64,000 nucleotides of DNA, taken from Mugil cephalus. Its lineage: Eukaryota; Chordata; Actinopteri; Mugiliformes; Mugilidae. The notes under the pieces are model-generated. The model was given only the letters and a program-made list of their open reading frames with translations. It was not told the DNA's origin and did not search any database. This document shows positions 14,520 to 25,708 of this stretch, piece after piece (within the stretch, counting starts at the first letter, position 1; every line of letters starts with the position of its first letter). The stretch spans positions 19,327,001-19,391,000 of the forward strand of contig NC_061779.1 of assembly GCF_022458985.1 (NCBI RefSeq). The letters run 5' to 3'. Position numbers and translations under genes: made by a program.

Positions 14520-14710
14520 GGCTGTCATGATGCCCGCCCCCGCCGCCCACAGCTGCCAGTCCCAGGGAGGGTGCACACGCGGCGCCTCTTCCGCACTTTG
14601 AGTGAAGGGTGGTGACGGACGCCGCACGCAGACCTCCGCTGTGCATCCCCGCGTCGCTGAGCCGCCCGTGACTCCGTGAGGCGGCGTTCTCCAAGACCCG
14701 GCAAGCTGTC
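14520..14710. promoter_or_regulatory. CpG-rich patch, function unknown
   Basis: This roughly 190-base stretch is clearly richer in G+C and CpG than its surroundings (for example 'gcacacgcggcgcctcttcc', 'gacgccgcacgcagacctcc', 'ccccgcgtcgctgagccgcc'). Such patches often mark promoters or enhancers. It lies just beyond the C12orf75 stop codon, so it could be in the 3' UTR, an intragenic promoter, or the 5' end of an unrecognised transcript. A short reading frame starting at 14,518 in a fair Kozak context ends after 27 codons and resembles nothing I know. Confidence 0.35.
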
Positions 14711-14963
14711 CACATCTTCTCTCAATTTTAAAAGTCTCGGTTCAGTGTGTGGCGAGCACTAAATCAGAGCACGTACACGCTCTCTGCTCATAATGAGAGT
14801 GTCTCTACGGGCGTGTGAATATGCACGATCCTGTCAAGACAAATAAAGACAGTCATCGAGCTTCAGTTTGCACCAGCGTCACTTTAAGAGAAAAGCACAC
14901 AGCATTGTGATCTCTCTCTTTTTTTTTCTACAACCTGTGTTGCGTTCCCCTCAGTGGTTGTTG

Positions 14964-14968
14964 CTAGT
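14964..14968 (-). CDS. C12orf75: C12orf75 exon 5, five coding bases including stop
   Basis: Exon 4 ends in phase 1 (AAA G). The first strong acceptor downstream is a long pyrimidine run ending 'tttcttgcag', followed by AC TAG, which gives Asp and stop. The product is then 62 residues ending THKD, close to human OCC1, which is 63 residues ending RKN. Reading through the exon 4 donor instead would add about 26 unrelated residues. Chosen by phase, acceptor strength and length; no other evidence. Confidence 0.65.
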
Positions 14969-16838
14969 CTGCAAGAAAGAGAAAGACAAAGAGTCATTGC
15001 CGAGATATTTATAGGAATAATTATTTGACAATTATTTTGTTTCTTTCTGGTGTTTCTGTCTCACTGTCAAGGCTGCATCCAAAATCACCCACGCACCCTA
15101 CCCAGTAGTTTCAACTGCATCACTGAAGTGGAGACAAGAGCTACTTCTTCTCGTGTCAGAGGACAAAAAAAAGTCCCTTATTACATTTCACCTAAATGAG
15201 CAGAAGGACAAGAGCCAAGGATCGAGCCTCTCGACTGCAAAGAGCGGAGCTTGTTTTCTCAAGCTTCTGCACACGTTCCAATATTGTTTAACTATTGACA
15301 CGGATGATTTCACTCTATTTTTTTCTATTTTGCGTTAGTTGTAGCAGTGGCTGTGAACTATATTTATATTCCCGGGTCTGTATTGTCTGACGGGTATAGC
15401 AAATGACATGCTTGTCATTAATATTCAGCAAAAAATAAAGGTCAATTAAGAAAGACGCTGCAGGCAACATGTGGTTTGTCGTCACCAGGGATCACTGCAG
15501 CTGTACATCCTGAGATGCTGTGAGACGCCCGTCAGTCTCAGAAGGAACGTCTTATTACACACCGCGTCCTCTGCATTTGTTCGAGATGCCCTGTTTTCAG
15601 GACGTGTTTACCTTTATGTGTAGACTTGGACTGACTGGCCACCACAGTGGTCAGGTCTGCTGGTAGACCTACATATACACCGCCATAGTTCCTGAGAGGA
15701 GAGGAGAGGAGAGGAGAGGAGAGGAGAGGAGAGGAGAGGAGAGGAGAGGAGGTTTTAAAGCAAATTAAACGCTTACTTATAATATAAGTTGTCGTAAATT
15801 GATGAAACCTGAACATTTATAAAAAAAAAACATGCTATGTTCAATAGCAGTATTATTGTTGTACACTTCATTAATGCTTTTTTTGTGCCCTAATTATTAT
15901 ATATTTTATTCTTATAGATTTGTAGAACTGTCTTTACATTATGAGATTAAAATGCTGGACTATGCTACAAATAAATTATGGTATTTTAAAATGCTCCTAC
16001 TACTATATTCCTGAGATATTTTTGTGACGTCATTTTCAAATTAAAAATGAAAACTTAACTGGACAGCAAAGAAAATGAAGCTCATTCATCATTCATTTAA
16101 GCTGTTCTTATATCAAAATGCAGTTCATGATAAACAAAGTAATTATTACTACTGTATTATTCATACACTCTCATTACTCCTGGACTCTTTAAGACATTGC
16201 TCTCAAACCACCTCACCTCAGTGTGCACCTGCTTCATGGAGCACTGAGTACTGTCTCCTAATGCTTTAGTTTCTATTCATCTTTGTTAGATTTTGTGTTT
16301 CTATGTTGTTGTACATCGATATCATTGCAAATGAGGGAACTTAAATAAATAATAATAATAACTGACCTCAGATACACAGATATTTTGTGATATTAATAAT
16401 AATAATGATAATATGCCGTGAAGCGTATGCTACAAAGCAAAGACCAGCGTACTCACAGTGCCGCAGTGAACGTTCAAGAGCACAGTAAAAGCTAAAATCT
16501 TAGAGAGAAAACATGATTCAAATACCTTCTTTTCTCATCGTCTACCAAGGGTTCTTCTGTCCTGATTGAGAGAAGTAGCACAGGTCAGGTCAACGTGTAG
16601 ACGAGGACAAATGAAGAAAACACGACAAAAACAATACAAATAAACAAACAAACACACACAAAATAACCAAAGAAAACACTGGATTTTTGGAGATGCATTT
16701 TCATAGATGCCGAACATTTGCAAAGAGCACAGCTTTGGGCCCGTGTGGAGCACCACCAACCCTGTTTTCAGCTCAGGCTCATTTTCCAATGTCCTTGGGT
16801 GCTGACAGTATTATTCAATTCACTTAGTGCATCTGTTT

Positions 16839-16874
<36 letters not shown>

Positions 16875-19800
16875 TATTTTGCTGTATAGCACAGCACCAG
16901 GAAGCTGTGATCAGCTTCAGAGAGTCAGTGTTCTGCTGTCAGCTCCCTTGGGTCTTATGCTCAGATGGTTATCAAGGAACACACGTGCATAGTCATAGTA
17001 TATAAAGTACGCACACACACACACACGCACGCACACCCACCGTTTCCAGGAAATGTTTTGAAAATGCCCTGTGCTGCCAAGGCTTTGAAAAATACTATCT
17101 GCAGATAGCAAAGGACAAGCCACCGTCTGTACAGCATTAAAATGTCAGCAGGTAATTTTAAAGAAGCGTATTTAAACAGCCCATGGATACCATGCTTTTG
17201 GTTTTTCAGGATCAGCATTAGAGTTTTTGCTAAATGTTTGAATTTGTTAAACAGACTATAATAAAGTCTTCATTGGATTAATCAGTGCGCAGATCATTGC
17301 AGCATTTTTCATTCATTTCACACCATACAGTATGTCAACAATCCAAGGACGCTCAGATACACAGATATTTTGTAAATCAAATTGGTCTTGCCGGTCATGA
17401 GGGTATCACATGTGGAGCAAAAGCAAACTAATGAAGGAGCTCTTCCTTTTTACTTTTTTTTTTTTTTTTTTGCACATGAAGTAGTTTCCTCTGAATATTT
17501 ACTGACTGTTCATCTGCAGTGTTGTCTGGAGCCGTGGGAAGGGACGTCGAGGGAAAAAAGATTTTTGTACAGCGAGAGCAGCCCCTTGCGCTTAGTATTG
17601 CGTTCAAATGTGTTTTACATATTAATTATTATTATACATTAATTATTATTTATGTGAAAACCCACAGCTACAGTCAGGCACTGGTTTAATATGTTTGCAT
17701 TTTTGATGATCCACCCATGGGTGTGTACGTGCCATTGCTGATGTTTCCATGGTGCCTGACTGACCTAAAAACATAAAACTTCTCACTGTCCTTTATTTTC
17801 TTTCCCAATGAGCGTGTCAGAACAATTCAATCCCAACTTTCCTCACGAAGTCCAACTTGTTACATGTGGTCTTTGTGAGCTCTGCTGTCAAATCCACACA
17901 CTGTAAAACCTCAGTGCGGCGTGGACAGACGCACAGCACATCGCTCATTTTTTTTTCTGACATGCTACGTGACGTGAATGTAAGAGGCAGCAGATGAGGA
18001 GCTTCATAAATAGTTAACATATTTGAAAATGACTAATGTACTTACACATCTTTGGAGGCTTCTGCTGGACCTGAGAACACATGAAAAGACAAGATTGTAT
18101 TTAGCTCCATTGTGAACTATACACTCAAAGGAGCACATGTGCACCTGCTTATTCACGCAGTTATTACAGTCAAACAGGTGTTCGTCCACAGTTTAATGGT
18201 AGTGGAAATGTAATGATGTGCTGAATGTGTTCACTCCTTTATGGCAACAGTTTACCAGCTTGCAACAACTTCTTCCACCACAGAGCAAAGTGGACTTCAG
18301 CGATCTCCTCAGTCGCCACGTCTGAACCCAGTAGGACGCCTCCAAGATCTGGCAGAACTGAACGTTTCCCGTAATGAATGTTCTGCCGATTTTATCTGAA
18401 TTGTGTGGTGCAACGACGCGAAAATGAATTCCTCTAACAGCCCCAATTTTGCGTGGCGTTCCTAATGAACTAATGAAATGCTCGGCGCAACAACAAACAA
18501 AGCGATCACGCTTCAGCGCACATCTCATCACACTCCTCTGACAGAAATCAATCGTGGCTCATTTAGTTGCTCAGAGTGACGAAGGTGTGGACTCTCATCT
18601 GTCAGTGATTTAAGGACGAGGGCGATGCACAAGTTGAATTGTAAGAGGCTGAATGTGCACAAACTGAAAAATACAAAACAGTTAACAAAAGGTTTTGTAG
18701 TACACATGTTCTTGAAAACGCCTCAGTGTCAGTTTGTGAGTACAAAACATGCAACATGGTCTCTCAGAAATTAAGTTTATAAACTACAATATATGCATCA
18801 AATTAGCATAAATATGAAGTATGAAGTTGCGTTTAGAGGAACCAGATTTGAGTCTGGTAAAAAGAGGACCCTTCAGTGAGGGAGATCAAGAAAAACGCAA
18901 CGACATAAAGACGTATGTGGTTCTAGTAGAACACAATCCCGGACAATTCTGAAATTGACACATTGTTAGTTCTCAATAAGAAGAGACGTCCGGGAAAAAG
19001 AGGACGTCTGGTCACCCAACTGTAATAAACATTTATCGTACTGTGTGTTCTTCAGAGGAAGGAGTGCACAACATCAGCATGAACAGTGCCGCGTCTCGCC
19101 ACATTAACATCCTACGTTTGCAGTTTTGCAATGAATTTAAAAATGCACCAAACTCAACCGCAACAATCATGGAGACAGCAGAAACTCCAGCTAAAGATAC
19201 CATCAGTCTGAAGGTATTTCTCCATTTATTTCAATTTAATTTTACTTCTAGATTTGGAATTTTCATATTCGCAATCTGTACACACAACTGTCTTTCTTCA
19301 AATATCCCAACTTGATCTGAACAGAGGACATAGTGTATTGTAAAATGACTTAAGGCATACAGTGTAAGACACCACAACTCCAAAAACACCCGTTGTGCTC
19401 ATCCCATTTCTGTTTGAGTCTTTTATGGTCTGAGGACGACTAATTCTTCGCCGAACTGCAGGCAGAGTACTGGGCTTGATTCGAATCGTAATGAGATCAT
19501 AATACATTCAGCTGGAGGATAATCTAACTTCCTTTGTGAATGTACAGTATCACACTGACAACAGTGGAGGAACAAAAGCGGAGGAACAACGCTGCTTTTT
19601 CGTGCCATACGTCAACGCATCAGAGTACGAACGTATCTTGAGAACTTTGTGTAGAAGCCTTTTCAGTAAATGTCTGAGTCTGCTGACATGACACAGAGGT
19701 CTTTTCAGTGGCCTGACAAAAGCTCAATTCATATCCAAGGGTGCACATCTGGGCACATAAGACTGGGGATGAGCAATGTGATATAGAGCGCACCGAGGAG

Positions 19801-21414
19801 GTCGTCTCAGTCTGATGAGAGGCATGACTTGAAACTTGAAAATTCATTCATTCATTTATTTTCTGTGAGCACTCATCCTCTGGAGGTTCACAGCTGTCAT
19901 TGGGCGAGAGGCGGGGTACACCCTGGACAGGTCACCGGTCTATGACAGGGCTAACACAGAGGGACAGACAGCCAATCACCTGCAGCCAATTTGGAACCAC
20001 CAATGATGAACCTAACATGTCTGTGGACGGTGGGAGGAAGCCCCTGTTGGCTGATGGATTCGGACCCAGAACCTTCTTGCTGTGTGGAATCAGTGCTGTC
20101 CACTAAACCTGCGACAGCCTTGTTTTTGGTTTTTTTGGGACTAAAATAGCATATATTATGTAGAAATAATCCTGTTGCAGGAAACAGTGTCCTTTGACTC
20201 TGGGCTGGTGTCAGCTGGTACGGACAAATGAGTACAGTCCACATTTGTCAGGCTGACAGGATGTCACATGTCCTTGACACCTTGTTGATCGCTGACCTCT
20301 AAGAAGAGGCGGAAAAAAACGGATAAAGGCCTGCTGCACAGAAATAAACACAGCTGCTGTCCTTCACAGACAAACACGGCACACTTACAGCAAACTCAGG
20401 CGCCTACTTCGCTGACTGTGTAACCTCAAAGCAGAACGGGATACAACAACACAGCTTCGTGTTTCCCAGTTTGTTGTGTGTGGCTCTTGTTAACACGCCT
20501 GGCGAGCGCTGATTAGGTACCTGTGAGCAGACACTTGCACAAGCACAAACAACGCACAGCTTTAATGGAAAGTGGTGGTAATCCAGCTACTTCGATCTAA
20601 TTGTTGCCTCAATTTGACTGCTGCAGACAGAGATTTACTCGTTGCAGTTTAAAGCGTGTATTGTATCAGCCTGAGGCAGACACGTCACTTAAGTACAGAT
20701 TAGACGTACATCTGCATGAGCCAAACAGAATTTTCCCCATTCAAATGTGTCCTCTGGGCTTCATGAATGAAACCTGGCCATTGAGCAAATATGTCAGGAC
20801 ACCAGCGGCATCATTCAAGTGGGGAGACAAAGATGGGTGAATGTCGGTGGAAGTGCTCTTCTTTCATCCTTAAACACCCCTGGAAACCAGCGCAAACACA
20901 CCAAGAAGAGGAAGAGCAGCGCAAATCGACTCTATTGGCGTTGCAATTACAGTGTCAGTGTCATATGTGGCAGTGGTACATTCCTCATGCCGCTCAGGTG
21001 CCTCATTCCAGAATATTGGAGACCCTTCGTGATCAACCCGTGGATGGGAGATCACCACACAAACAAATAGACGGGGAGTCAGGAGGTGCCACGAATTGCT
21101 TAAGACAGGGGGTGAAAGAATATTTTCACAGTCATTGTGAGACACAAAGGTTATAATATACTACAGTCTGGTCATGAATGAACACAAACACTGATGATGC
21201 AAGCGCACACGGATATACACTTGAATGCAAGGCTAACCACTTCATTTACATTCAAAGCACCTTCTCCCCTTGATGCAACACTTTCTCTCACCTTCTCACA
21301 CACACACCCATTCACCCATTTTGACACGCACGAGCCCAAGCGCGGCACGCAGAGATTCCTGGAGCACTCACCGCCTCCTGAGGTGGTGGTGGCTGAGGAA
21401 TTGCCACAACCCAT
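14964..21414 (-). CDS. C12orf75: C12orf75/OCC1 orthologue, complete coding region in five exons
   Basis: Coding exons on the minus strand are 21414-21372, 18070-18046, 16561-16526, 15691-15612 and 14968-14964 (43, 25, 36, 80 and 5 nt; 189 nt, 62 residues plus stop). All introns are GT..AG and phases close. The product starts MGCGNSSATTTSGG, continues GPAEASKDVTEEP and DDEKRRNYGGVYVGLPADL, and ends STHKD. Human OCC1 (63 residues) starts MGCGNSTATS and has the same KDVTEE and DDKRRNYGGVYVGLP blocks, so orthology is secure. The protein is tiny, polar and has no membrane segment. The MGC start fits N-myristoylation plus palmitoylation (inference). Human OCC1 was named for overexpression in colon carcinoma and its molecular role is poorly known. 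It lies head to head with APPL2, as in human. The last exon is the least certain part. Confidence 0.92.
15612..15691 (-). CDS. C12orf75: C12orf75 exon 4, conserved NYGGVYVGLP block
   Basis: It encodes RNYGGVYVGLPADLTTVV then ASQSKSTHK, the most conserved part of the family. The donor is AAAG/GTAAAC. The acceptor is 'ctctcctctcag', and its pyrimidine tract is entirely the minus-strand copy of the pentanucleotide microsatellite at 15,696-15,751. Confidence 0.95.
15696..15751. repeat. (GAGGA)n pentanucleotide microsatellite
   Basis: About eleven perfect tandem GAGGA/GGAGA units. Read on the minus strand it is (TCCTC)n and directly abuts the acceptor AG of C12orf75 exon 4, so it forms that acceptor's polypyrimidine tract. 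Confidence 0.97.
16526..16561 (-). CDS. C12orf75: C12orf75 exon 3 (36 nt)
   Basis: The acceptor is 'tctcaatcag' and the donor AGAAG/GTATTT. It encodes TEEPLVDDEKRR in phase with exons 2 and 4 and corresponds to TEESVTEDDKRR of human OCC1. Confidence 0.92.
16841..16873. repeat. (GT)n microsatellite
   Basis: Sixteen GT units in C12orf75 intron 2 (minus-strand gene). A shorter CA/CG-interrupted run lies at 17,010-17,036. Confidence 0.97.
18046..18070 (-). CDS. C12orf75: C12orf75 exon 2, 25-nt microexon
   Basis: The acceptor is 'tgttctcag' and the donor GATGT/GTAAGT, close to consensus. With a split glycine at its start and a split valine at its end it encodes GPAEASKDV, matching GPAGAAKDV of human OCC1. 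The exon is far below the length most gene finders handle. Confidence 0.92.
19885..20117. repeat. abundant teleost interspersed repeat, antisense copy
   Basis: Phrases 'cagctgtcattgggcgagag', 'ggggtacaccctggacaggt', 'caccggtctatgacagggct' and 'agaaccttcttgctgtg' match a very common fish repeat in the orientation opposite to 33,903-34,175. It lies in C12orf75 intron 1. Confidence 0.85.
21372..21414 (-). CDS. C12orf75: C12orf75 exon 1 with start codon
   Basis: ATG at 21414-21412 in the context GCAAAATGGG, encoding MGCGNSSATTTSGG plus one base, then a consensus donor G/GTGAGT. MGCGNS is identical to the human start. Gly2-Cys3 is the classic arrangement for N-myristoylation followed by palmitoylation; modification here is inferred, not seen. 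Confidence 0.95.
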
Positions 21415-21696
21415 TTTGCATCGATGCAGCCACCGTCAAAGCAGCGCGGAGACGCTTAACGAGCGCAAGGATGAGGAGGGAAAGAGGAGGACACGCAACA
21501 CATTGGCAACAGAGGAGAAAGTGACAGCGAGATGAGAGAGAGAGAGACGGAGAGAGTGAGGGAAAGGGAAGGTCAGAGAAGTGACTCCCAGGGATCTCCT
21601 CTGGTGGTGTCTCCCTCCCCAGTCTTCAGCCCCACATCTGTCCCCTCTGCAGTGCAATGGAGAGCTCAGAGTGAAGTGAGAGCATGGAGAGAGGGG

Positions 21697-21704
21697 CTTT
21701 TATA
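21697..21704 (-). promoter_or_regulatory. candidate TATA box of C12orf75
   Basis: The minus strand reads TATAAAAG, a near-perfect TATA element, 283 bases upstream of the C12orf75 start codon. A transcription start about 30 bases downstream would give a 5' UTR near 255 nt. A second, palindromic TTTATATAAA is at 21,877-21,886 and could serve either strand, so the choice is not certain. Confidence 0.5.
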
Positions 21705-22669
21705 CACACACACACACCGAGGGAGAGAGAGGGGAGAAAGGGTGGGGGAGAGAGAGCGAGAGATGCTTTGCCCTCACATGATTTGCTCTTTTCCTCCACC
21801 CTGACACGGTTACCCGGGAAACCAAGGGAAAGGAGGCGGAGGGTGGAGTGAGACTCAACCAATAGGGGACTTCCATTTTATATAAAGGGGCTAAAAAAAA
21901 TGGAATTCATTTAAAGGCATCAATATATCAGCCTGCGCGCGTGTCTGTAAAATTCCCAAATTGCTCTTATGTGCTAAAACACAGAGGACCTTTATTTGTG
22001 CTTTTTCCATGCGTGGGAGACACTCGCACACTGAGGCTCGCGCACAGTCAGGGTCTTTGACAATCAGTGAGAATCTGGGAAAGCCTAGAACAGTCTGCAC
22101 AGGGAGTCGTGAGGGTCACACACAGGTCAGTCTGCAGCCCTCAGTAATTCTCAATGCATCTCTTTTCCTCCTTTCAGTCACTCCATTGTATGCTTTTACG
22201 AGAGCAACACAGTCATATGAGTGGAGTTAAGATGGCAGGACGCATTACATTAGCACTCTCCACCAGTGGTGTCGTCTTATTGTGGTGACATGTCTGAGTG
22301 ACTGTGTGAGTCCAGATTTCTTAAAAAATTCTAATGAGAAGTTTTCAGTGGCAAATTCATGGTTTCTGCCTAAGCCCCCGAAGAAAAACGAGCCTCCTGT
22401 TTGTGCTAGACAGGCTAATTATGGCTTCCACAGGTTCCTACACAGGATTTCGCGAGTGCAAAATGCTCCGCGGTGTCAGTCAAACCACGTAATGTCACAA
22501 AATGCTGGAATGTCTCATAAACTCAAAAGAAGATACTGGATGGTTTCAGCGGTCTTAAATAGCTGCGCGAAAGATGTGATAAAACGTGAAGTAATGGCTT
22601 AAACTAATTCAAGGAAATTGTGTTTATTCAATTTAGTGCCTAATCGCATCATTTGCCATCTGATACAAC

Positions 22670-22800
22670 TGAATCCACACTTGTTTGCCAGTTAAATATA
22701 GCGGCTTGGGCTATCGCTCTGAGATGCTTATCTTAGCTTAGCACAAACACTGGAAATAGGGAAACACCTAGCCTGGCTCTGCCCAAAGGTTGGCTGCAGA
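22670..22800 (-). repeat. interspersed repeat copy, family B, inverted
   Basis: 'gagatgcttatcttagctta' and 'gggaaacacctagcctggct' are the reverse complement of the motifs at 12,060-12,235 ('agccag...gtttcc', 'agcttagca'). Confidence 0.6.
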
Positions 22801-23949
22801 CTCAGCTGTCGACTTGATCTCCAATCTGGTAAACAAAGACACGAGGAAGCCTGTGACGACGCAGACAGGAGAAGCTACAGATAAGATATTCTGTGGCAGG
22901 ACTTACTGATCTACCTACTGCCACTTGGAATGGATACCGAACACTGGTGCTGCTAAACGCTGCTGAATGGATGTGCTCCCTACCTTGGGAAGCTAATATA
23001 TTGTTTGCTACAGTCCTGGAGATGGTGGACCAGTTTTTCATACTAAGTATGTTGCTACCTCTCGCCAAATTCCAGCTCCAGTCAATGTCAGCCAGCACAC
23101 AAGGTTCATGCAGCATCATTCACCTTCACAGATGACCCCCAGGTGTGAAGCCTCTGGATGAGATCCAGCTCGTGGGTGATCTACATGGAGCGATGTGAAC
23201 ACGCATACCACTCTGTCAATCTGTTAAATTCGACTTTCTGAATGCAGTTGCGGTTTACGTGCAACGGATAAAATCGAATAACTGATGGGAACATGCCCTC
23301 CTCCTCCACACTAGGTGGTGGAGGAGTCAGCGGGTTATACTTGTTTTTTTTTTTTTTTAAATATTTTATATTTTTTTATTATTAAGAGCGGAGATATATA
23401 CAGAAAAGTCAGGATGAACATACAGATCAGCACAAACAAAGAATATGTGGATTTATATACATTTAACAAAACACTGTAATATACAGAGATAAGAACAGAA
23501 AGTAGCTTATACTGATAAAAGAGACAGTGGGACAGGACGATAACAGCAACAGTTAAACAGTTAGTTTAACAGCATTTTTTTTTTTTTCACAAATTTTAAT
23601 GTTCTGAGAAGCATTCTTAATTCCAATACAAAGTGTATAAAGTTCGGGGCTGATTTTGAGAATCTCTGTTTGTGTATGAAGAATTTAGCGTAGAGTATTA
23701 TAAAATTTATTATGAATTCTAGGGCGCTGTGTTGCAGAAAGTTAAAATAAAAGATAATGAATGAATGAGTTACATTAAGGGTATGACGGATATATGATAT
23801 TCTTTGGCTTTTTTAGAAATACATTATTTGTGGGGTAATAACCATAATCTTTTCCAGTCTATATCTTCTATGTTTGATGATATCGGTGAATATGCTTATT
23901 GTTGTATTATTATTATTTTTTTTAATCTAGTAGTTTCAACCCATTCACC

Positions 23950-23973
23950 CCCTAACCCTAACCCTTACCCTAA
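23950..23973. repeat. short interstitial telomere-like tract
   Basis: Four tandem hexamers, CCCTAA, CCCTAA, CCCTTA and CCCTAA, i.e. the vertebrate telomere unit with one substitution. It is too short to act as a telomere. Confidence 0.85.
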
Positions 23974-24304
23974 TCAGTCAGGGCTGTCTAATATCTTTCT
24001 TACCAAAGCACAGATGATTTTTAATTAACTGCATAATTCCACTAGGAACTGCTCCACTCAACAATTTATATTCTTTAAAGGGGATTGGGAAGTTGTGGGT
24101 TGATATGAACTCACAGGACAGCATATTGCCATATTGGTTATACGGCCCACTTTCTGGTTAACCTATTACGTCATATAATAAACAAGAGTCGTTTATGCAG
24201 CAGAACAGAATTTCAAACAACAACAAGATGGATAATGGTTCAGCTTTTTTAAATCTCGGACATAATGTGCGCGCTAATTCTGGTGCTGATAGAATGGACG
24301 CTCT

Positions 24305-24762
24305 GTACCAGATCTGCTCGCCCTGAGTGTCTGGCGCTTCCATATGACGTCACGACATAGGGATGTTGATGTCATGTCTTATAATCAGTTGGACAACAGG
24401 AAGAAGCGGAAGCGGAAGAAAAGTTAGCAGTTAGCGGTTGTTATCGAGGCAGGATAAATTGATAAAATCTGTATTTTTATTTAATCTTTTTTCAGCATAA
24501 ATTTTCTTAAATCATTTTGCGCCTAAATTCTATTACTTATTTCTCATTACTTTATTTTTTTTTTAATAATGTGCTGTCATCGTATTTATTTATTTTTATT
24601 ATGCCGGGCTATTTCTTCCAAACATATTGTGAAAAATAAATTATACTCGTGTTGTCTAACCACAACGGATCCGAACATGCAGATATATATATATAATATA
24701 TGCGAATATATCGTTGACGTCATCTGGAAGCGCTGGATACTCGGGGCGAGCAGATCCGGTAC
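24305..24762. repeat. inverted repeat, 48-bp arms 362 bp apart, possible MITE
   Basis: The arm at 24,305-24,352 is the reverse complement of the arm at 24,715-24,762 with about six mismatches in 48. Similarity fades beyond the arms. Each arm starts at its inner or outer edge with the perfect palindrome TGACGTCA (24,345-24,352 and 24,715-24,722), the full cAMP response element. The simplest reading is terminal repeats of a non-autonomous DNA transposon; target-site duplications were not identified. Confidence 0.7.
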
Positions 24763-25708
24763 CTACACTTTCTGGATGTTTCTGTATCCGGGGGTCGTAC
24801 ACCATCACAGCGGTTGCGCAGTTAAAAGTCCGAGTGAGCGTATACATGCCGGAGAAAATCGATTTCCAATCACATTATCTCCATGATAACGAGAATTTTT
24901 ATGCACTTAAATTGTCCATTTAAAGTCGGATTAAGACAATAATTCGTTTTTTTCACGTGCATATAAACTACTGACTATCAAGATATTCGTACCAGCTTAT
25001 CAAAGGTGAAAAAATGGAGTGGACAGAGGGATTAAGACAGAGTGAATGCACATGGCCGTGGATGTTGGTAGTGTTGATGGGCTGATAGAATAGTTGTCAT
25101 AAAATGTGTGGATTTAAGGATAATCCCCAATTAGTCTGGTGATGCCATGACTTTTCTCTTGGCAGGTTCACATGGGTAAAATGTCTTAGCCATTATAGAG
25201 CCATTTCATCGTTTCTCAGTATGTGCTCTCGTCTTGTGTGAAATACCATCACTTACTGTTTAAATTACACATTCGATCAAGTGCAGTCCAAATGCCTGGA
25301 TGTGTTCTTTCCTTACATTTTAACCACCTCCTGTTCTTTGACCCTTGAAGGTACAAATCGTAGGTGAGCAGTAATTGCGTTGTACGAGGGCGTAATTTAA
25401 TGTACTGTCCCAGCCACGAGCATTTGCTATCTTCTTTCCATGTAGTGCTCGTCAGCTGGATCACTGCCTTATTTAATCCAGGTTAGTTATGCTGACATGA
25501 AGCATCTCTTTTTATAGATCAGACTCAGCCGAGCCAGCAAAGATAATTAATTATCAAAGTCAGAGTGGAAATGCCCTGTCTGATTTGGAGAGCTGGTTCA
25601 CTAGGGAGGAAAGAACGCGCTCTGATGAGGAGTCACTGCTTGTCACGGCTTGTCTTTTCACTGCACAACAACACGTGGCCGCGTTAACGAGTCAATCAGA
25701 ATATTGTC

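Larger units (their letters stand above)
1..14963. other. intergenic region without recognisable gene
   Basis: I read both strands and found no run of exons with matching splice sites, conserved protein motif or phase continuity. Open stretches here are short and look random in composition. What can be identified is repeats: a reverse-transcriptase fragment at 2606-3190, short interspersed repeats near 3285, 9240 and 12060, and microsatellites, all listed separately. The part just below 14,964 should include the 3' UTR of C12orf75, whose poly(A) site I could not place. The block 11,740-12,010 is rich in TAAT-type motifs and could be regulatory, but nothing in the sequence proves it. Confidence 0.6.

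Noticed and set aside
14518..14601. MAVMMPAPAA... frame in a good Kozak context within the CpG patch
   Set aside because: Only 27 codons, no donor in phase leading to a recognisable exon, no known family.
15534..15611. Read-through of C12orf75 exon 4 to a stop about 26 codons on
   Set aside because: The added residues do not match OCC1, while a strong donor and a distant acceptor giving a human-like length exist.
18835..19015. Possible repeat with 'gtccgggaaaaagaggacgt'
   Set aside because: It looks like a dispersed-repeat end, but I could not assign a family or boundaries.
21961..22230. 89-codon plus-strand frame near a TATA-like palindrome
   Set aside because: No homology, no exon partners, composition like its surroundings.
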